Source of the DNA: Phytophthora sp. 'mugwort'
Lineage: Eukaryota > Oomycota > Peronosporomycetes > Peronosporales > Peronosporaceae
Reading direction: 5' to 3'
NCBI GenBank assembly: GCA_033558025.1
Contig: JAUCEF010000011.1
Coordinates: 3,100,001-3,164,000, forward strand
DNA: 64,000 bases
Shown here piece by piece: positions 54,801 through 63,512 of this stretch; position 1 is the first letter of the stretch, and every line of letters starts with the position of its first letter. The position numbers and the translations under genes were made by a program. The notes beneath the pieces were generated by a model, which had not been told where the DNA came from, made no database searches, and saw nothing but the letters and a program-made list of their open reading frames with translations.

Positions 54801-55942
54801 TTGGTGAAGCGCCCGATCGAGAAGAGGTTGCGCGTTAGCTTGGGAATGTGCCACACGTTCGTGAGCACACCCTTCTTGATACCACGAGGCGTCTTCATCT
54901 CCATCACAATGTCGCCGCTGCCGATCGCTTGAACCACACCGTCGTCTGCGAGACGCACGTCGACCGGAGTGAAAGCCTTGTAGTTTCTCATGAACTTCTT
55001 GGAGTGCGCCATGTGCTGCGTCGCACCCGAGTCGACCAGCCATGTGCCACTCGCCGACGCTGCCATGGCCGCATCGCCATCGCCGTCGACGAAGAAGAGA
55101 TAGTCGCCGGAGTCGTCCTCACGCGCGACGTTGGCACGCTGCGAGCGCTGCCGTTCCGTGTTGTCATGGATCCGCGAGGGACACTCCGCGATCCAATGTC
55201 CATGCTTGCCGCAGTTGTGGCACGCACCGTTCTTCTTCGACGGTCGGCCCTTATGCTTGTTGTCCCTCATCATGAACGCCTGGCTAGGCGCGGCGCCATC
55301 TCCATCGCCACCCTGCTCCTTGCGCTTCATGTCTTCATGTAGCAGCCGAGACGTCACCAGCTCCCACGTCAGCGTGTCGGATCTTGACTCCAACGCCGTG
55401 ATCAGGAACTGATACGACTCGCTCAGGCTCCCGAGAAGCGTGATCACCAAGTCGTCCTCGCTGACCGGAGCGCCGACCGCGTCGAGCTGTTCCGCCAGAG
55501 TCTTGAGCTTGTTGATGTGTTGAAGCACATCATCACCTTCCTCCATCATGAGCGTGAAGAAACGCCGACGAAGAAAGAGCTTGTTGGCCAAACTCTTCTT
55601 CTCGAAGTGTCCTTCCAGTCTTGACCATGCATCATGCGCGCCACTCGCCGAGCGAACCAGCGGCAGCTGCGAATCCTCCATCGCGAGACAGATCATCGCC
55701 AGCGCCTTGCGCGACTTCTTCCGAAAGAGCGCTTGATCCGCCGCAGTCTGGCAGTGCTCCAGCTTCACTTCCCCACTTGTCGCTTCCCACAGTTCGCGCT
55801 CCTCGAGCACCATCTGCATCTTGAACTTCCACGTGTGGAAGTTAGCTCCGTCGAACTTGTTGATGCGGAAGGCAGAAGGCGGCGTGGCGTCCATGGCGAA
55901 GGCGTAGTCGGGGTCTTCAGAGAAGGCGGGGCTTGGGCTCAT
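51812..55942 (-). CDS. Copia gag-pol polyprotein
   Basis: 1376 residues from ATG 55942 (MSPSPAFSEDPDYAF), no break. Gag of the copia type (FDGANFHTWKFKM) is followed by a CCHC knuckle CHNCGKHGHWIAEC (about 242-256), aspartic protease WLVDSGATQHM (about 302), integrase zinc finger (HLRLGHIGH...CDGCALGK) and catalytic core (HSDVCGPM at about 502, SDNGGEY at about 573, NGIAERMNR at about 606). Reverse transcriptase has the VLYVDDLVIAS box (about 1030), and RNase H has YSDADWAGD, SSTEAEYMAL and DNQGSIALAKNP. All catalytic residues I can check are present. There is no frameshift between gag and pol. The start codon lies inside the primer-binding site and the stop inside the 3' LTR. Confidence 0.95.
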   Translation of the reverse strand: MSPSPAFSEDPDYAFAMDATPPSAFRINKFDGANFHTWKFKMQMVLEERELWEATSGEVKLEHCQTAADQALFRKKSRKALAMICLAMEDSQLPLVRSASGAHDAWSRLEGHFEKKSLANKLFLRRRFFTLMMEEGDDVLQHINKLKTLAEQLDAVGAPVSEDDLVITLLGSLSESYQFLITALESRSDTLTWELVTSRLLHEDMKRKEQGGDGDGAAPSQAFMMRDNKHKGRPSKKNGACHNCGKHGHWIAECPSRIHDNTERQRSQRANVAREDDSGDYLFFVDGDGDAAMAASASGTWLVDSGATQHMAHSKKFMRNYKAFTPVDVRLADDGVVQAIGSGDIVMEMKTPRGIKKGVLTNVWHIPKLTRNLFSIGRFTKDVGSVTFDSDGCFIALKRMKCTIGARDGKLFKLCMTPVRLDEANSASPNGSQGDTKSYLWHLRLGHIGHAGLDAIVKKKLSVGIDLGSASKWETCDGCALGKQTRLSFESTSPKRANELLEVVHSDVCGPMRTPTFGGKRYFVTFIDDKSRYCVVYLVKNKWEVADKFAHFVAFAETQTGKRVKELRSDNGGEYKSDKMAKFCSKRGIVQKFTPPYTPQLNGIAERMNRTLVECARCMLEHASLSKAYWGEAVMTAMFLRNRCPTHALDNDKSPYELWTAKKPLLANLKVFGCHAYVHVAKEKRTKLDARSVRCRFLGYSDHEKAYRFEEIESGRVLVSRDAQFMEDVFDGGRRDYKPKEALVDIQDAEEGTTDKDEQSASDDEDEETARDDEFLPGSKRHPRTQSLEEAVETPSAKRYASENRRQGLDEMSAMARDNDKSFEAAYVVDSVGEMPTTFKSAMESNDARKWKEACDSEYDSLRKNDTWVVVPLPKGRKAIGCRWVFRVKENQAGEIERYKARLVAKGFSQKHGIDYDETFAPVAKFTSIRIVLAMAAKYGLKLHQMDVKTAFLNGVLDEDIYMQQPDGYISEGRPDHVCKLKRALYGLKQSPRMWNHTIDDFMLKLDFDKCETDHCVYVKRNGDSMVLVVLYVDDLVIASSDDDMLKATKSALSKRFEMTDLGELSYFLGMEIKQDIKAGEVTMRQTKFARSILSKFSMENSKPVKTPQDPGLKLTKAMCDGGCKHDDTMAGVPYRNAVGCLMYLMVGTRPDLAAAVGTLSQFAADPCPTHWQALKRVLRYIQGTATYGIEFRTKDQDGVCGYSDADWAGDVESRRSTSGYAFIMSGGCVSWRSKKQRTVALSSTEAEYMALSEATQEAVWLKAFLCEIGETTEGKAIKIYEDNQGSIALAKNPEFHKRTKHIDIRYHFVREKVEDGEVVLEYCPTQDMLADLMTKPISAAQFDCLRSKLGIEAPKAIESSGSVVKETPRAAAVYR

Positions 55943-55946
55943 AACC
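55931..55946 (-). other. Primer-binding site, tRNA-Met anticodon-arm type
   Basis: Minus strand GGTTATGAGCCCAAGC begins at the first base after the 5' LTR. Its complement, GCTTGGGCTCATAACC, has the sequence of a methionine-tRNA anticodon stem-loop (loop CTCATAA, anticodon CAT). This is the half-tRNA priming layout known from Drosophila copia. The gag ATG is positions 5-7 of the site. Confidence 0.75.
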
Positions 55947-56259
55947 AAAAGGCTTGGTCACTTGATGGCAAAATGCAAAGTGATTGATTTAGGTCCTTAG
56001 TTCGCAAACTCCTTGCTACCTCTAAGCCTACAGTTCTACCTACTGGGTACACTCTACTGGATTCTCTACTGGATACTGAGTTACTTCAGCCAATCGCAGA
56101 GCGCCACGTCGATGCCCATCTTGTACCCACAATCTTGTACCCACGTGCATCGTAATCATCGTCCCGTAATCGCCGGAGTGATTGAGGTGCCACTGAGTGA
56201 AGGTCATACCGGTATCCTACCGGTATACAGCAGCTGCTCGAGGCGTCTCCTTGACAACA
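55947..56259 (-). repeat. 5' LTR of the copia element (313 bp)
   Basis: Same sequence as the 3' LTR. It should hold promoter and poly(A) signals, not identified individually. Confidence 0.92.
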
Positions 56260-56264
56260 TGCTG
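56260..56264. repeat. Target-site duplication, right (TGCTG)
   Basis: Matches 51537-51541. Confidence 0.85.
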
Positions 56265-56755
56265 TACCCGAAGGCGGTGTGGATTTTTGAACTCAGGCGG
56301 GGCCCCACATTGGCAGACAGGCAGGTGAAGAATGCGACACGCTACAGACGCTTACGCGTGCTATGGCATGCACGACATCACTGGACTACTCTTGGATTGA
56401 GGTCTAGAGCGGCGCCACACTCCCGAGCCGAGCGTAGTACCAGGCCTACAAGCCCATGGGACGACGACTGGGAGGCTTTGCCCCTCTGGACCACGACCCG
56501 CATCTCATCTCTCGTACTGAAGTGCCCGGTCAAGCAGTCTCAAGAACTACCTTGTCTAACCGTGCTTCCAGGCCTACAGCCCATGAGACGGCGCCCAGTA
56601 GCCCCCAAGACCACCAGTCCAGTCACAAGACTAGATATCCCAACCTTCGCGGCCAAACCACAACCATCGTCCGAAAGGTCTGGTCGGCCCGGGAATTGAA
56701 CCCTGGCCGCTTCCGTCCGACACTGGATGCTTAACCAGCTGAGCTATCTGAGCTC
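56265..56755 (-). repeat. tRNA-derived SINE-like sequence
   Basis: On the minus strand an internal Pol III promoter is visible: A box TAGCTCAGCTGG (56735-56746) and B box GGGTTCAATTCC (56692-56703), spaced as in a tRNA, but the acceptor arms do not pair. A long non-coding body follows to the copia insertion. Tandem similar blocks (GTAGGCCTGG with CCCATGG nearby) occur near 56440-56470 and 56570-56600. SINEs with tRNA heads are known in Phytophthora. Confidence 0.55.
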
Positions 56756-57062
56756 ACTAGAAGTAGGTGGCTCACCACCACCTGGTTCATCGGGTTATAC
56801 TTGGTTTTTGTATAGACCCCATCGGAAAGGTCCTGCAAATGTCCAACTCGGCCCAGAGACGTCTCGGGACGTCCACCAGCTTCCTCCTGGACACTAAAAT
56901 GGGTTCCAGGGTACCCACTTTCGAGAAAATGGACATTTTTTGACACGAATTGGATACTTCGTACCCAAATTTTGGGTCCACATGACCCAAATCGATCCCT
57001 AATAGCCAAGTAGGGTAGCTAAGTAGGTTGCTTACTAGCCTTAAGGTGTAATGTATTTTTGT

Positions 57063-57570
57063 TAACCTAAGATTGTTCCCCATAGGGCACTATTAAAGGG
57101 AGGGGGTATTAAAACGTGTCGAATTGTCAATGTGAGTCATGTTCAGTTAGGAAATCGTAGTTTTCATGTGCTTCGAGCATCTCGTTAGAGATCAATCTCG
57201 GTAATCGCGTCTAAAAGGCCTCGCCATCGGCGGAGTCGCTGGTGATCGATACCACTTAGCTGGTTTCGTTGAAGATTGCAGCCGCAGCACGGTGCTTACC
57301 AAGCAATTCCGTGAAAGCTTTCCCGTATACGCAGTGAGTCGCCAGCGACAGTTGATCGTCCGACCCGAGAAAGCAGAGTCAAGACGAGCAGAATGGTGTT
57401 TGGCTGCGCCATGGGGTACCCCATGGTCACTGATTTATGTGTGCTCATCTTATAAATCTGAGAATTTTGATAATTAAAATTAGCGGTGAGGCAATATTAG
57501 AGGGATGGGACACTATCGCGGGGTGGGGGCATTATTAGATGGATGGGCCACAATCTCAGGTTTTACAGTA
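57063..57570. repeat. Possible MITE, about 508 bp
   Basis: Begins AACCTAAGATTGTTCCCCA and ends in the inverted TGGGCCACAATCTCAGGTT with TTTACAGTA beyond. Inner flanks share G-rich GGGAGGGGGTATTA / GGTGGGGGCATTA stretches. No coding capacity. Confidence 0.5.
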
Positions 57571-57611
57571 GTTGATTCGCCATGAAGCTTTGATTCAGAT
57601 TATGAAAGCGT

Positions 57612-58475
57612 TCAATATGCAAGGATGGTGCGGCCGTTAAGCGATTGTGTGGGGCGAGCGTCATCGCCGTGATCGGCCGTCTCGCGAGTTTGCAGCTGCT
57701 GACTGAGAGCATTTAACTTGTCCGTAGGCATCAATAGAGGCGACGCTAGTACCCACCAGTCCACGACTTCTGAGCACGGAGGCGTCGTCAAGCTGCCCGG
57801 GTAATTGAACACGAGTCCCGAGGCGATGTGCTTGTCCAGCACTTCTGCGTATGGATACTCGACTTTAACAGTCTCGTTCACCTTCCCGAGCGAGTTCCAG
57901 ACCTCGGAAATCCACGGACTCAGAGGCACTGAGTCGTCTTTCGTGGAGTTCGCGTCTTCAATGAAGAGGCTGATAACCACAATGCCCTTGCCTCTGTTCG
58001 TTTCCTTGTGCACGAAGTGGATTTCACCAGCGTGATGAGCTCCGTCCACCGTGTGTTCGGACGTCATATGCATGTGGAACTGCACCAAGTCAAAGGTTGA
58101 GCCCGAGCTTCCAACCTGCACGGCGCACGTAGAGTTATTAGCTACGTCCCAGTGGAAGGAATCTTCAAGTGCCTCCAGCATGAACGACTTGCATTCTCCG
58201 GTAAAGCTGAGCCCAACGGGGTCGGATGAAGTCGTGAAACAACCTTCAGCACGAGCCTCGTGTTGCGTGGCTGACGTCTCGATGTTAATAGGCGACTGTC
58301 GGGTGCCGTTACACGACGGGAATACCAGCCCCCATTCGTCGGGGCTCAGTTCGCTATGGATGTCCGATATATTATGGTGATGGTAACCCCACTTGGCGTC
58401 GACGGTCGAGCTGCGCAGCGAAGACAGCAGGACGGTTGCCAATAGTGTAAGTTTGATCGGGAACTGGAGCGTCAT
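57612..58475 (-). CDS. Alpha-class carbonic anhydrase, secreted
   Basis: 287 residues from ATG 58475; an in-frame GTG at 58556 is not a likely start. MTLQFPIKLTLLATVLLSSLRSS... is a signal peptide. Family motifs are CNGTRQSPINI, the zinc pair in LVQFHMHMTSEHTVDG, the third zinc ligand region HAGEIHFVHKE, and YPGSLTTPPCSEVVDWWVL. The two expected disulphide cysteines (CNGT and PPCSE) are present. It hydrates CO2 to bicarbonate outside the cell or in the secretory path. In animals the zinc box reads FHxHW; here it is FHMHM. An initiator-like TCCATTCAGTCTGCAATTC lies at 58516-58534 on the minus strand. Intact, single exon, next to the repeat block. Confidence 0.92.
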   Translation of the reverse strand: MTLQFPIKLTLLATVLLSSLRSSTVDAKWGYHHHNISDIHSELSPDEWGLVFPSCNGTRQSPINIETSATQHEARAEGCFTTSSDPVGLSFTGECKSFMLEALEDSFHWDVANNSTCAVQVGSSGSTFDLVQFHMHMTSEHTVDGAHHAGEIHFVHKETNRGKGIVVISLFIEDANSTKDDSVPLSPWISEVWNSLGKVNETVKVEYPYAEVLDKHIASGLVFNYPGSLTTPPCSEVVDWWVLASPLLMPTDKLNALSQQLQTRETADHGDDARPTQSLNGRTILAY

Positions 58476-59184
58476 GGTATTCTGGAGTAGAAGAGGGAAA
58501 GTACCGAGAGACGGTGAATTGCAGACTGAATGGAGTTTGGCCACCGTGGCCCCCACGGCTCAAATCAATCGTGATGGACGCAATGACATGAAGCGCGCGT
58601 ACGGAGGGGATGAAATGATACGGCAGAGTCGTTCGTTTTAGATCAAGGCGCCTTCGGATCTACTGCACATGGTTAGGACGCTACTGTTGAGAGACGCAAA
58701 ATGCCATGCACAGATCGAGTAAGATCAAATGTTTCTCACAACTCGCATTAGATAGTCGGTTGATTGCTTTGAGACGGTCCGCATTCGAAACTTGTTACTA
58801 TACTGCTAAACCTGTTTTAATTAGTAATCGCCGTGTATTGGTCGTTGATTAAAAATTAGAGAAGGACATGGATCTTAAATTTAATAACAAGTCAATTGTG
58901 TTATGTGGACGACGAATGGTATTAGCATACAGAGAGATTAGTTATGACAGGGTTGATAGTACAATATCTAACAGCGAGGAGATATGTAAAGCAGAAATCA
59001 CAGAAAAACGAGTCGTTGAGACAGAGCAACTCGACTAAAAACGGTACAACCAAAGGTAGGCGGGTCGGTAGTCACCACGAAACGAAAGTTTATCAACCTA
59101 ACAATCGCATACTATTTTAGTAATCGAAGTAAACGAAGTCCGCACGCCTAAGCGCACATCAAGTCGACCTATCGTAGTTACGTA
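58476..59184. other. Gene-free stretch
   Basis: 5' flank of the carbonic anhydrase and 3' flank of the 466-residue gene. Nothing recognised apart from the initiator-like site given under the carbonic anhydrase. Confidence 0.45.
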
Positions 59185-60585
59185 CTACGATCCGGTTCTG
59201 GGTTGCGCAGCCTTGGCCAGATTCCCAAGCCAGACCTGTACGATAGCATCCAAGCTTTCTTCAGCCTGTGCAATAACAGAGTTATCAAATCTGCCGCGTT
59301 TTAGAGCTTCAATAGCTGCCATCGCGTCGCGCACAGCTTGTGACGAGTAAATGACTCCTTCAAATGCATTTACACGACTTCGCTCTGGATCAGCGTTAAG
59401 AGGCTGTTGAAGCCTCTCTTCACGTACACTTAATTCCCGACGCTGCGCTGGTGCTTCCTGAGGAGCTCCAGAACGTGCATCTTGACGCTGCACTGATATT
59501 CTCACTGCGTCTGATCTCGGTAAAAGCTGGCGCTGTCGAAGCTCTGCTCCGCTACATTCTTGACGCTGCGTAGGCGCTCGCACTTCTCTAAAATTTGAAT
59601 TAACTCGCCGCTGCAAGGGTTCTGGCAGACCGTTCGCGCTCGAAACTGGATGCTGCATCGGCACTTCCAACTCGCGCGGGGTCAAAAAGGTTCCACGCTC
59701 CGCATGCTCGTCCTCGGACTTCGACTCGGATTCCGACTCGGTATCAATCGAAGCCGTCTCACTTATCTGCTGGGTACGTTCAGTCCTAGCTCGCTTCGAC
59801 GCTCTCAACCGCTCTGGATCCACCTCCACTTGGATCGGCTGCATCTGCAGCCTGTCGTGCAGGTACATAACGTCCAAGTCTCCGCAAAAGTGCGCAAAGC
59901 CTACACTATCCGTGCCCAACTGCTTCCAACGAGCGAAACTATCCTCGTACTTGGTCGTCATATCCTTCCAAATGGCGCAAAGTTTAGCTGGTGAGTGGTG
60001 CGATGCAAGTCTTGGGTCGATATCCTCGTATCGTCCTGCTGGTCCTGCGATCCTAAAAAATGCCGGATTTTCACTGTCATAAGCCGTCGCCACATCTCGC
60101 CAGTACTTGGCCCTGCCGTCGACCAGTCCAACTTCCAGTCCTGTGGACGGTAAGGCCCCCGACTCGGCCATCCTAACAATAAAAGCAGGACTGAATACCA
60201 CATTGATGAGTTTGAACCCGCAGTGCTTGGTCCTGCCTCCAATACCATAATTGGAAACGCGTTTTTTCGGCTTGGCCTTGCTTTTAGAAAATCCTGAAAA
60301 TGTCTCCCCGCGTTGCTTGGCGCGTCGGTAGGCACCCAGCAGACTGATATACCCTTCCTTGTGATTCATTGAAGGGTCCGCCTGAGGGTGTAGCCCTAGC
60401 TGCGTGCAGGCCGCGCGTAACCTCTTGCACTGATAACTCTTCTTGAGCGCCTGGGCGAAGGCTTCGTCCGACGCGTCCTGTGGAAACTCGTTCACGAGTC
60501 GAGCGATATCCGACTCGGTTTCGACCGTCCTAGTGACCGCAGGCTCCGTCGGACCGACTTCCGTCTCGACCTCGATGCTTGACAT
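59185..60585 (-). CDS. Oomycete-family protein, MADF/SANT-like core, unknown function
   Basis: 466 residues, start MSSIEVETEVGP. A short helical N-terminus is followed by a basic linker (KSKAKPKKR) and a conserved block about 130-250 (FKLINVVFSPAFIVRMAESG, YWRDVATAYDSENPAFF, KLCAIWKDMTTKYEDSFARW). The tryptophan spacing resembles a MADF/trihelix DNA-binding fold. I recall this block from many uncharacterised Phytophthora proteins, often in repeat-rich DNA, so it may be transposon-derived or host-expanded. The C-terminal half is Arg/Gln/Glu-rich with repeated QRQE/QRRE words, then a helix (VIYSSQAVRDAMAAIEAL). The frame is intact, but it ends 158 bp from a dead transposon on its upstream side. 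Confidence 0.6.
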   Translation of the reverse strand: MSSIEVETEVGPTEPAVTRTVETESDIARLVNEFPQDASDEAFAQALKKSYQCKRLRAACTQLGLHPQADPSMNHKEGYISLLGAYRRAKQRGETFSGFSKSKAKPKKRVSNYGIGGRTKHCGFKLINVVFSPAFIVRMAESGALPSTGLEVGLVDGRAKYWRDVATAYDSENPAFFRIAGPAGRYEDIDPRLASHHSPAKLCAIWKDMTTKYEDSFARWKQLGTDSVGFAHFCGDLDVMYLHDRLQMQPIQVEVDPERLRASKRARTERTQQISETASIDTESESESKSEDEHAERGTFLTPRELEVPMQHPVSSANGLPEPLQRRVNSNFREVRAPTQRQECSGAELRQRQLLPRSDAVRISVQRQDARSGAPQEAPAQRRELSVREERLQQPLNADPERSRVNAFEGVIYSSQAVRDAMAAIEALKRGRFDNSVIAQAEESLDAIVQVWLGNLAKAAQPRTGS

Positions 60586-60742
60586 GCTTCCTAGGCGCGA
60601 AAAGAAGAAGTTTGTCCTATCCTAAAGCGGGAATAGAAACGAAAGAATGCGATTGGTCAGTTATGTATTTTCGTAGTTATAACAGGACGCAACAAATTTC
60701 TCGCGTGAAATAAAACTAAACTGTGCATTAACACATGTTATC

Positions 60743-60761
60743 TAACGGATTTCGCCGAATA
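60743..60761 (+). repeat. Terminal inverted repeat (left) with TA
   Basis: TAACGGATTTCGCCGAATA; partner at 62607-62625 with two mismatches. Confidence 0.75.
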
Positions 60762-61110
60762 GTACCCGGGTCACTATTTAGAATCGTCTACAAAAAGCAA
60801 TCACTTTTGGGAGGGGGCTTCTAAACTGTGTAGGGTTACTAAATGATAGGCTTTCGTAGAGAAATAACTCCGACTCGACAAAAAAGACTTTCTCAGATTC
60901 ACTTCATAATAAATGCAAGGGAGATCCGCTGCTACAAATGTATCGGATTCGATGTGCTATTTCTCATTATTGACTGTGCAATAGGACTCCAAATGTCATG
61001 TATTTTATCTCGGCGAAGTCTGTGTTTACGAGCTACTGCGTTCATTCGAAAAGGGTACATCAAAGCTTGTTCTTTATTACGCCACGTTATAAACGAAATG
61101 CATATTCGCT

Positions 61111-62405
61111 CTACTCATCAACGACTTCGACGTCGTCAAGTGCGCTACTGAGCTCGTCAATCACGTCTTCATCCACCGCAGAGTCGCTTGTCTGTTGTGC
61201 AGTCCACCGCTGCTGGAACTTCCGGCCGCAAAACCTCATGTTTCCAGATGAACCACTTGCTTGGATCTTCATGAAATCCAGCAGCGGCGATGGCATTGTT
61301 GACGACGAGCTGTGGAGTCTCCTTCCACGCATCGGCAACCCACTTGCAGACCAACTCTCCGCTGGGAGGCCTGGGGTTCCCACCCCTTGTATACTCAACT
61401 TGGTCATAGTTCTTCCACTCGTCAATTGTTGCACACAAGAAGTCCTTGAAGCGCTTGAAGATGCCGATGTCGCCGGCCTGCAGGTAGAGTGTGAGACCAC
61501 CGGGGATGACACACAACGAAATGCCGCGGCTTGCACACTTCCCCTTGACTTTCTTGGAAAAAATGTAGCCCCGCATCGAGTCCCACACGATTGCTTCCGT
61601 CGACATGCAACACAGGCGGGAAAATGGCATCAATCCAGTTGCACAACAGGTCGGAATCTACCCAGGCTTTCGGCTGATAAGCCACGTAAGCCGCTCCTTG
61701 TTTCGCAACAAGGCGGCTTCCTTTTTGTGCTTCCAGATGACGAGTGAGGGCAGCTTAACACCAGCCGCCGTGACGCGCATCGAAGCAAACACAGTTGCCT
61801 TCACGACGACATGACGTGCTCCACGAATCTCCACCGTCTGCTCCCTTGCGTCCTCGAAGTATACGGCCGTATCATCCTGAGAACGGTGTGGTCGGGGTTG
61901 TAGCTGGCCTTGTTCTCACCCAGAATGCGCATGTACGAAACGGCACGCTCAACGAGCTGGTCGTCTGGCAGGGTAGTGAGGTTGGTTCGGCGACAAGTCG
62001 TTGCGGCGCATAAAGCAAGAAACCCACTAATGCAAACCCTCGAAGGTACGAATAGGTTTTTCGACGTTCTCCCCGTACAGGTGCAGTGCCTGGGCTGCAA
62101 TCCATGCCCTCGTAACCGTCTCCTGATTGATTCTCCTCTCAATTATTGCATCGAGCAAATCGTCCTCTAGGGAAACCAATACGCGGCATCTCTTCCTCCG
62201 CCCTCGAGCCTCATGCGATGAGGCCATGTAGACTTGATTATCTCACGCTGCCGCCACCGTTGCCGAACAGTGCCCGGATCGAGAGACCACCCCAACCTAC
62301 CAAAGTGGCGGACTGCTCTGTTGGGACGCCCTCGCCTTCACATTCGATCCACTTGATAACTTCTTGTTTCTTTACGAGTGAGATCGTTGACCGCTTGCTT
62401 GACAT
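61111..62405 (-). pseudogene. pogo-like DDE transposase, frameshifted
   Basis: Starts MSSKRSTISLVKKQEVIKWI at 62405 (psq-type HTH), then a CENP-B HTH (LDAIIERRINQETVTRAW; LTTLPDDQLVERAVSYM). A segment at about 61600-61870 in another frame begins DDTAVYFEDA (first catalytic Asp). The second Asp is in IVWDSMRGY, and the third region is VIPGGLTLYLQAGDIGIFK (61169-61633). The acidic tail SSALDDVEVVDE ends at 61111 after one more shift. Four or more frameshifts make it inactive. Confidence 0.75.
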
Positions 62406-62606
62406 TTTGCAGAAGCTGTTGTGATAGGAATAGCGGTAGCGACGGCATGCCACCGGTGCGGTGCATTGGTGGCTGAAAAAAAAGCTCTCACCTCTGCCAT
62501 TCGTTTCCATACCAACTGTGCCACTGGGTTTATATTATGTTCAGGCCTTCTATTTTCTGGTTCAAGTTCTAAAATTTGACCGGGTTATTATTTTGTGAAG
62601 GGCTTG

Positions 62607-62625
62607 TACTCGGTGAAATCCGTTA
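62607..62625 (-). repeat. Terminal inverted repeat (right) with TA
   Basis: Reverse complement reads TAACGGATTTCACCGAGTA. Confidence 0.75.
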
Positions 62626-63064
62626 ATAACCAAAACTGGCGCTAGGATACCGTAGATCCGTTAACATTAACAAAACAATCGTACACGTCAACGAAGCCTC
62701 AATCATACGAGCTCCATCAGGAAGTCCTATTTGACACCGTCGCTGCAGTTGAAGACGCTTTTCTGTGCGGAGTGGTCGCAGACGTTCAACAACAGCCGCA
62801 ACATCCTCGCAGTGCGAATCGCGCAGGTGGAAACCCTTAATAATCTCAAAAATAAATGTTTAGAACGCGACACTCTCTATCGCAAGTCCGACAAGAAGCG
62901 TCAAGTGATTAACCGGTTATCGTTGCATAAGAGAGCGGCGATTACATATGTATTAAATATTTTAGCAGTACGGTGTTGTTAATTATTTATTGGTACTATT
63001 TATTTGGAGGCGTGTTGTCAGTAGGCCGTGTTCGAGGCTGACCCGGACGCGAAGTGGGGGAGAG
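62626..63064. other. Gene-free stretch
   Basis: Short spacer between the dead pogo-like element and the gypsy LTR. An 83-codon frame at 62731-62982 shows no family likeness. Confidence 0.4.
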
Positions 63065-63454
63065 TGTAACGGGGTTACACGAAGGTAACACGACTGTAGT
63101 CGTGCTACGTGTCACCTTGCAGCAAGTGGTACTTGGTACCACTTGGATTAACAGGATTTCAGTACGTGACCACAGGGCCACTCGATATGTATTTGACTAG
63201 GTTTAACTATGGTAGATAGTTAGAGTCATACATTTACATCACAGGCGGCTTTGCCGCAGATAAGCAAACAAATAACAGTTCAGTTTTAGCATCAAAGAAT
63301 GTATTGTCCTAGCTTTAAGAATACTGACTCTTTGAGTCTCTAGTGGTATAACTAAAGGGATCTAAGCCTCTGCGGAGACCTTAGGGGTTAGGATAACCAC
63401 AGCTAAGACTCAGGGAGTCATACGGCTTCCTCTGACGCACTACGCTACGCTTCA
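63065..63454 (+). repeat. Ty3/gypsy LTR, ends approximate
   Basis: Begins TGTAACGGGGTTACACG, the usual TG start with the AAGGTAACACGACTG block seen in oomycete gypsy LTRs. It probably ends ...CTTCA before CC and a TGGTAGCACTAG primer-site-like stretch at 63457. The 3' boundary is inference. Confidence 0.55.
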
Positions 63455-63512
63455 CCTGGTAGCACTAGTAGTCAATCCCGCACCTGAGTCTTAGGGCTAT
63501 TCCTCGGTGAGG

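Larger units (their letters stand above)
51542..56259 (-). mobile_element. Complete Ty1/copia LTR retrotransposon
   Basis: 4718 bp: 313-bp LTRs, a 16-nt primer site, one gag-pol frame, flanked by 5-bp TGCTG duplications. The domain order gag-protease-integrase-RT-RNase H is that of Pseudoviridae-type copia elements. LTRs look identical, which points to a recent insertion. Confidence 0.93.
51256..57570. mobile_element. Host repeat with TACTGTAAAACCT inverted ends, split by copia
   Basis: Bases 51256-51282 and the reverse complement of 57544-57570 agree at 24 of 27 positions (TACTGTAAAACCT...CCCA), and both ends begin with TA, as for Tc1/mariner-class elements. A third, weaker copy of the end starts at 57063 in direct orientation. 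Without the copia insertion the unit would be about 1.6 kb and non-coding. Whether this is one element (51256-57570) or two (an incomplete one plus 57063-57570) cannot be settled by eye. Confidence 0.5.
60743..62625 (-). mobile_element. Degenerate pogo-like transposon with TA target sites
   Basis: The 19-bp ends 60743-60761 (TAACGGATTTCGCCGAATA) and 62607-62625 (reverse complement TAACGGATTTCACCGAGTA) differ at two positions. Both are bounded by TA, the Tc1/mariner-superfamily target. The 1.9-kb unit encloses a broken transposase. This element is unrelated in its ends to the one at 8932. Confidence 0.75.

Noticed and set aside
56013..56699. 228-codon plus-strand ORF starting in the 5' LTR
   Set aside because: It runs from LTR into the SINE-like repeat, antisense to the Pol III boxes; no motif.
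56680..56755. Functional tRNA gene on the minus strand
   Set aside because: A and B boxes are good, but the acceptor stems do not pair and the anticodon arm does not fold; better as a SINE head.
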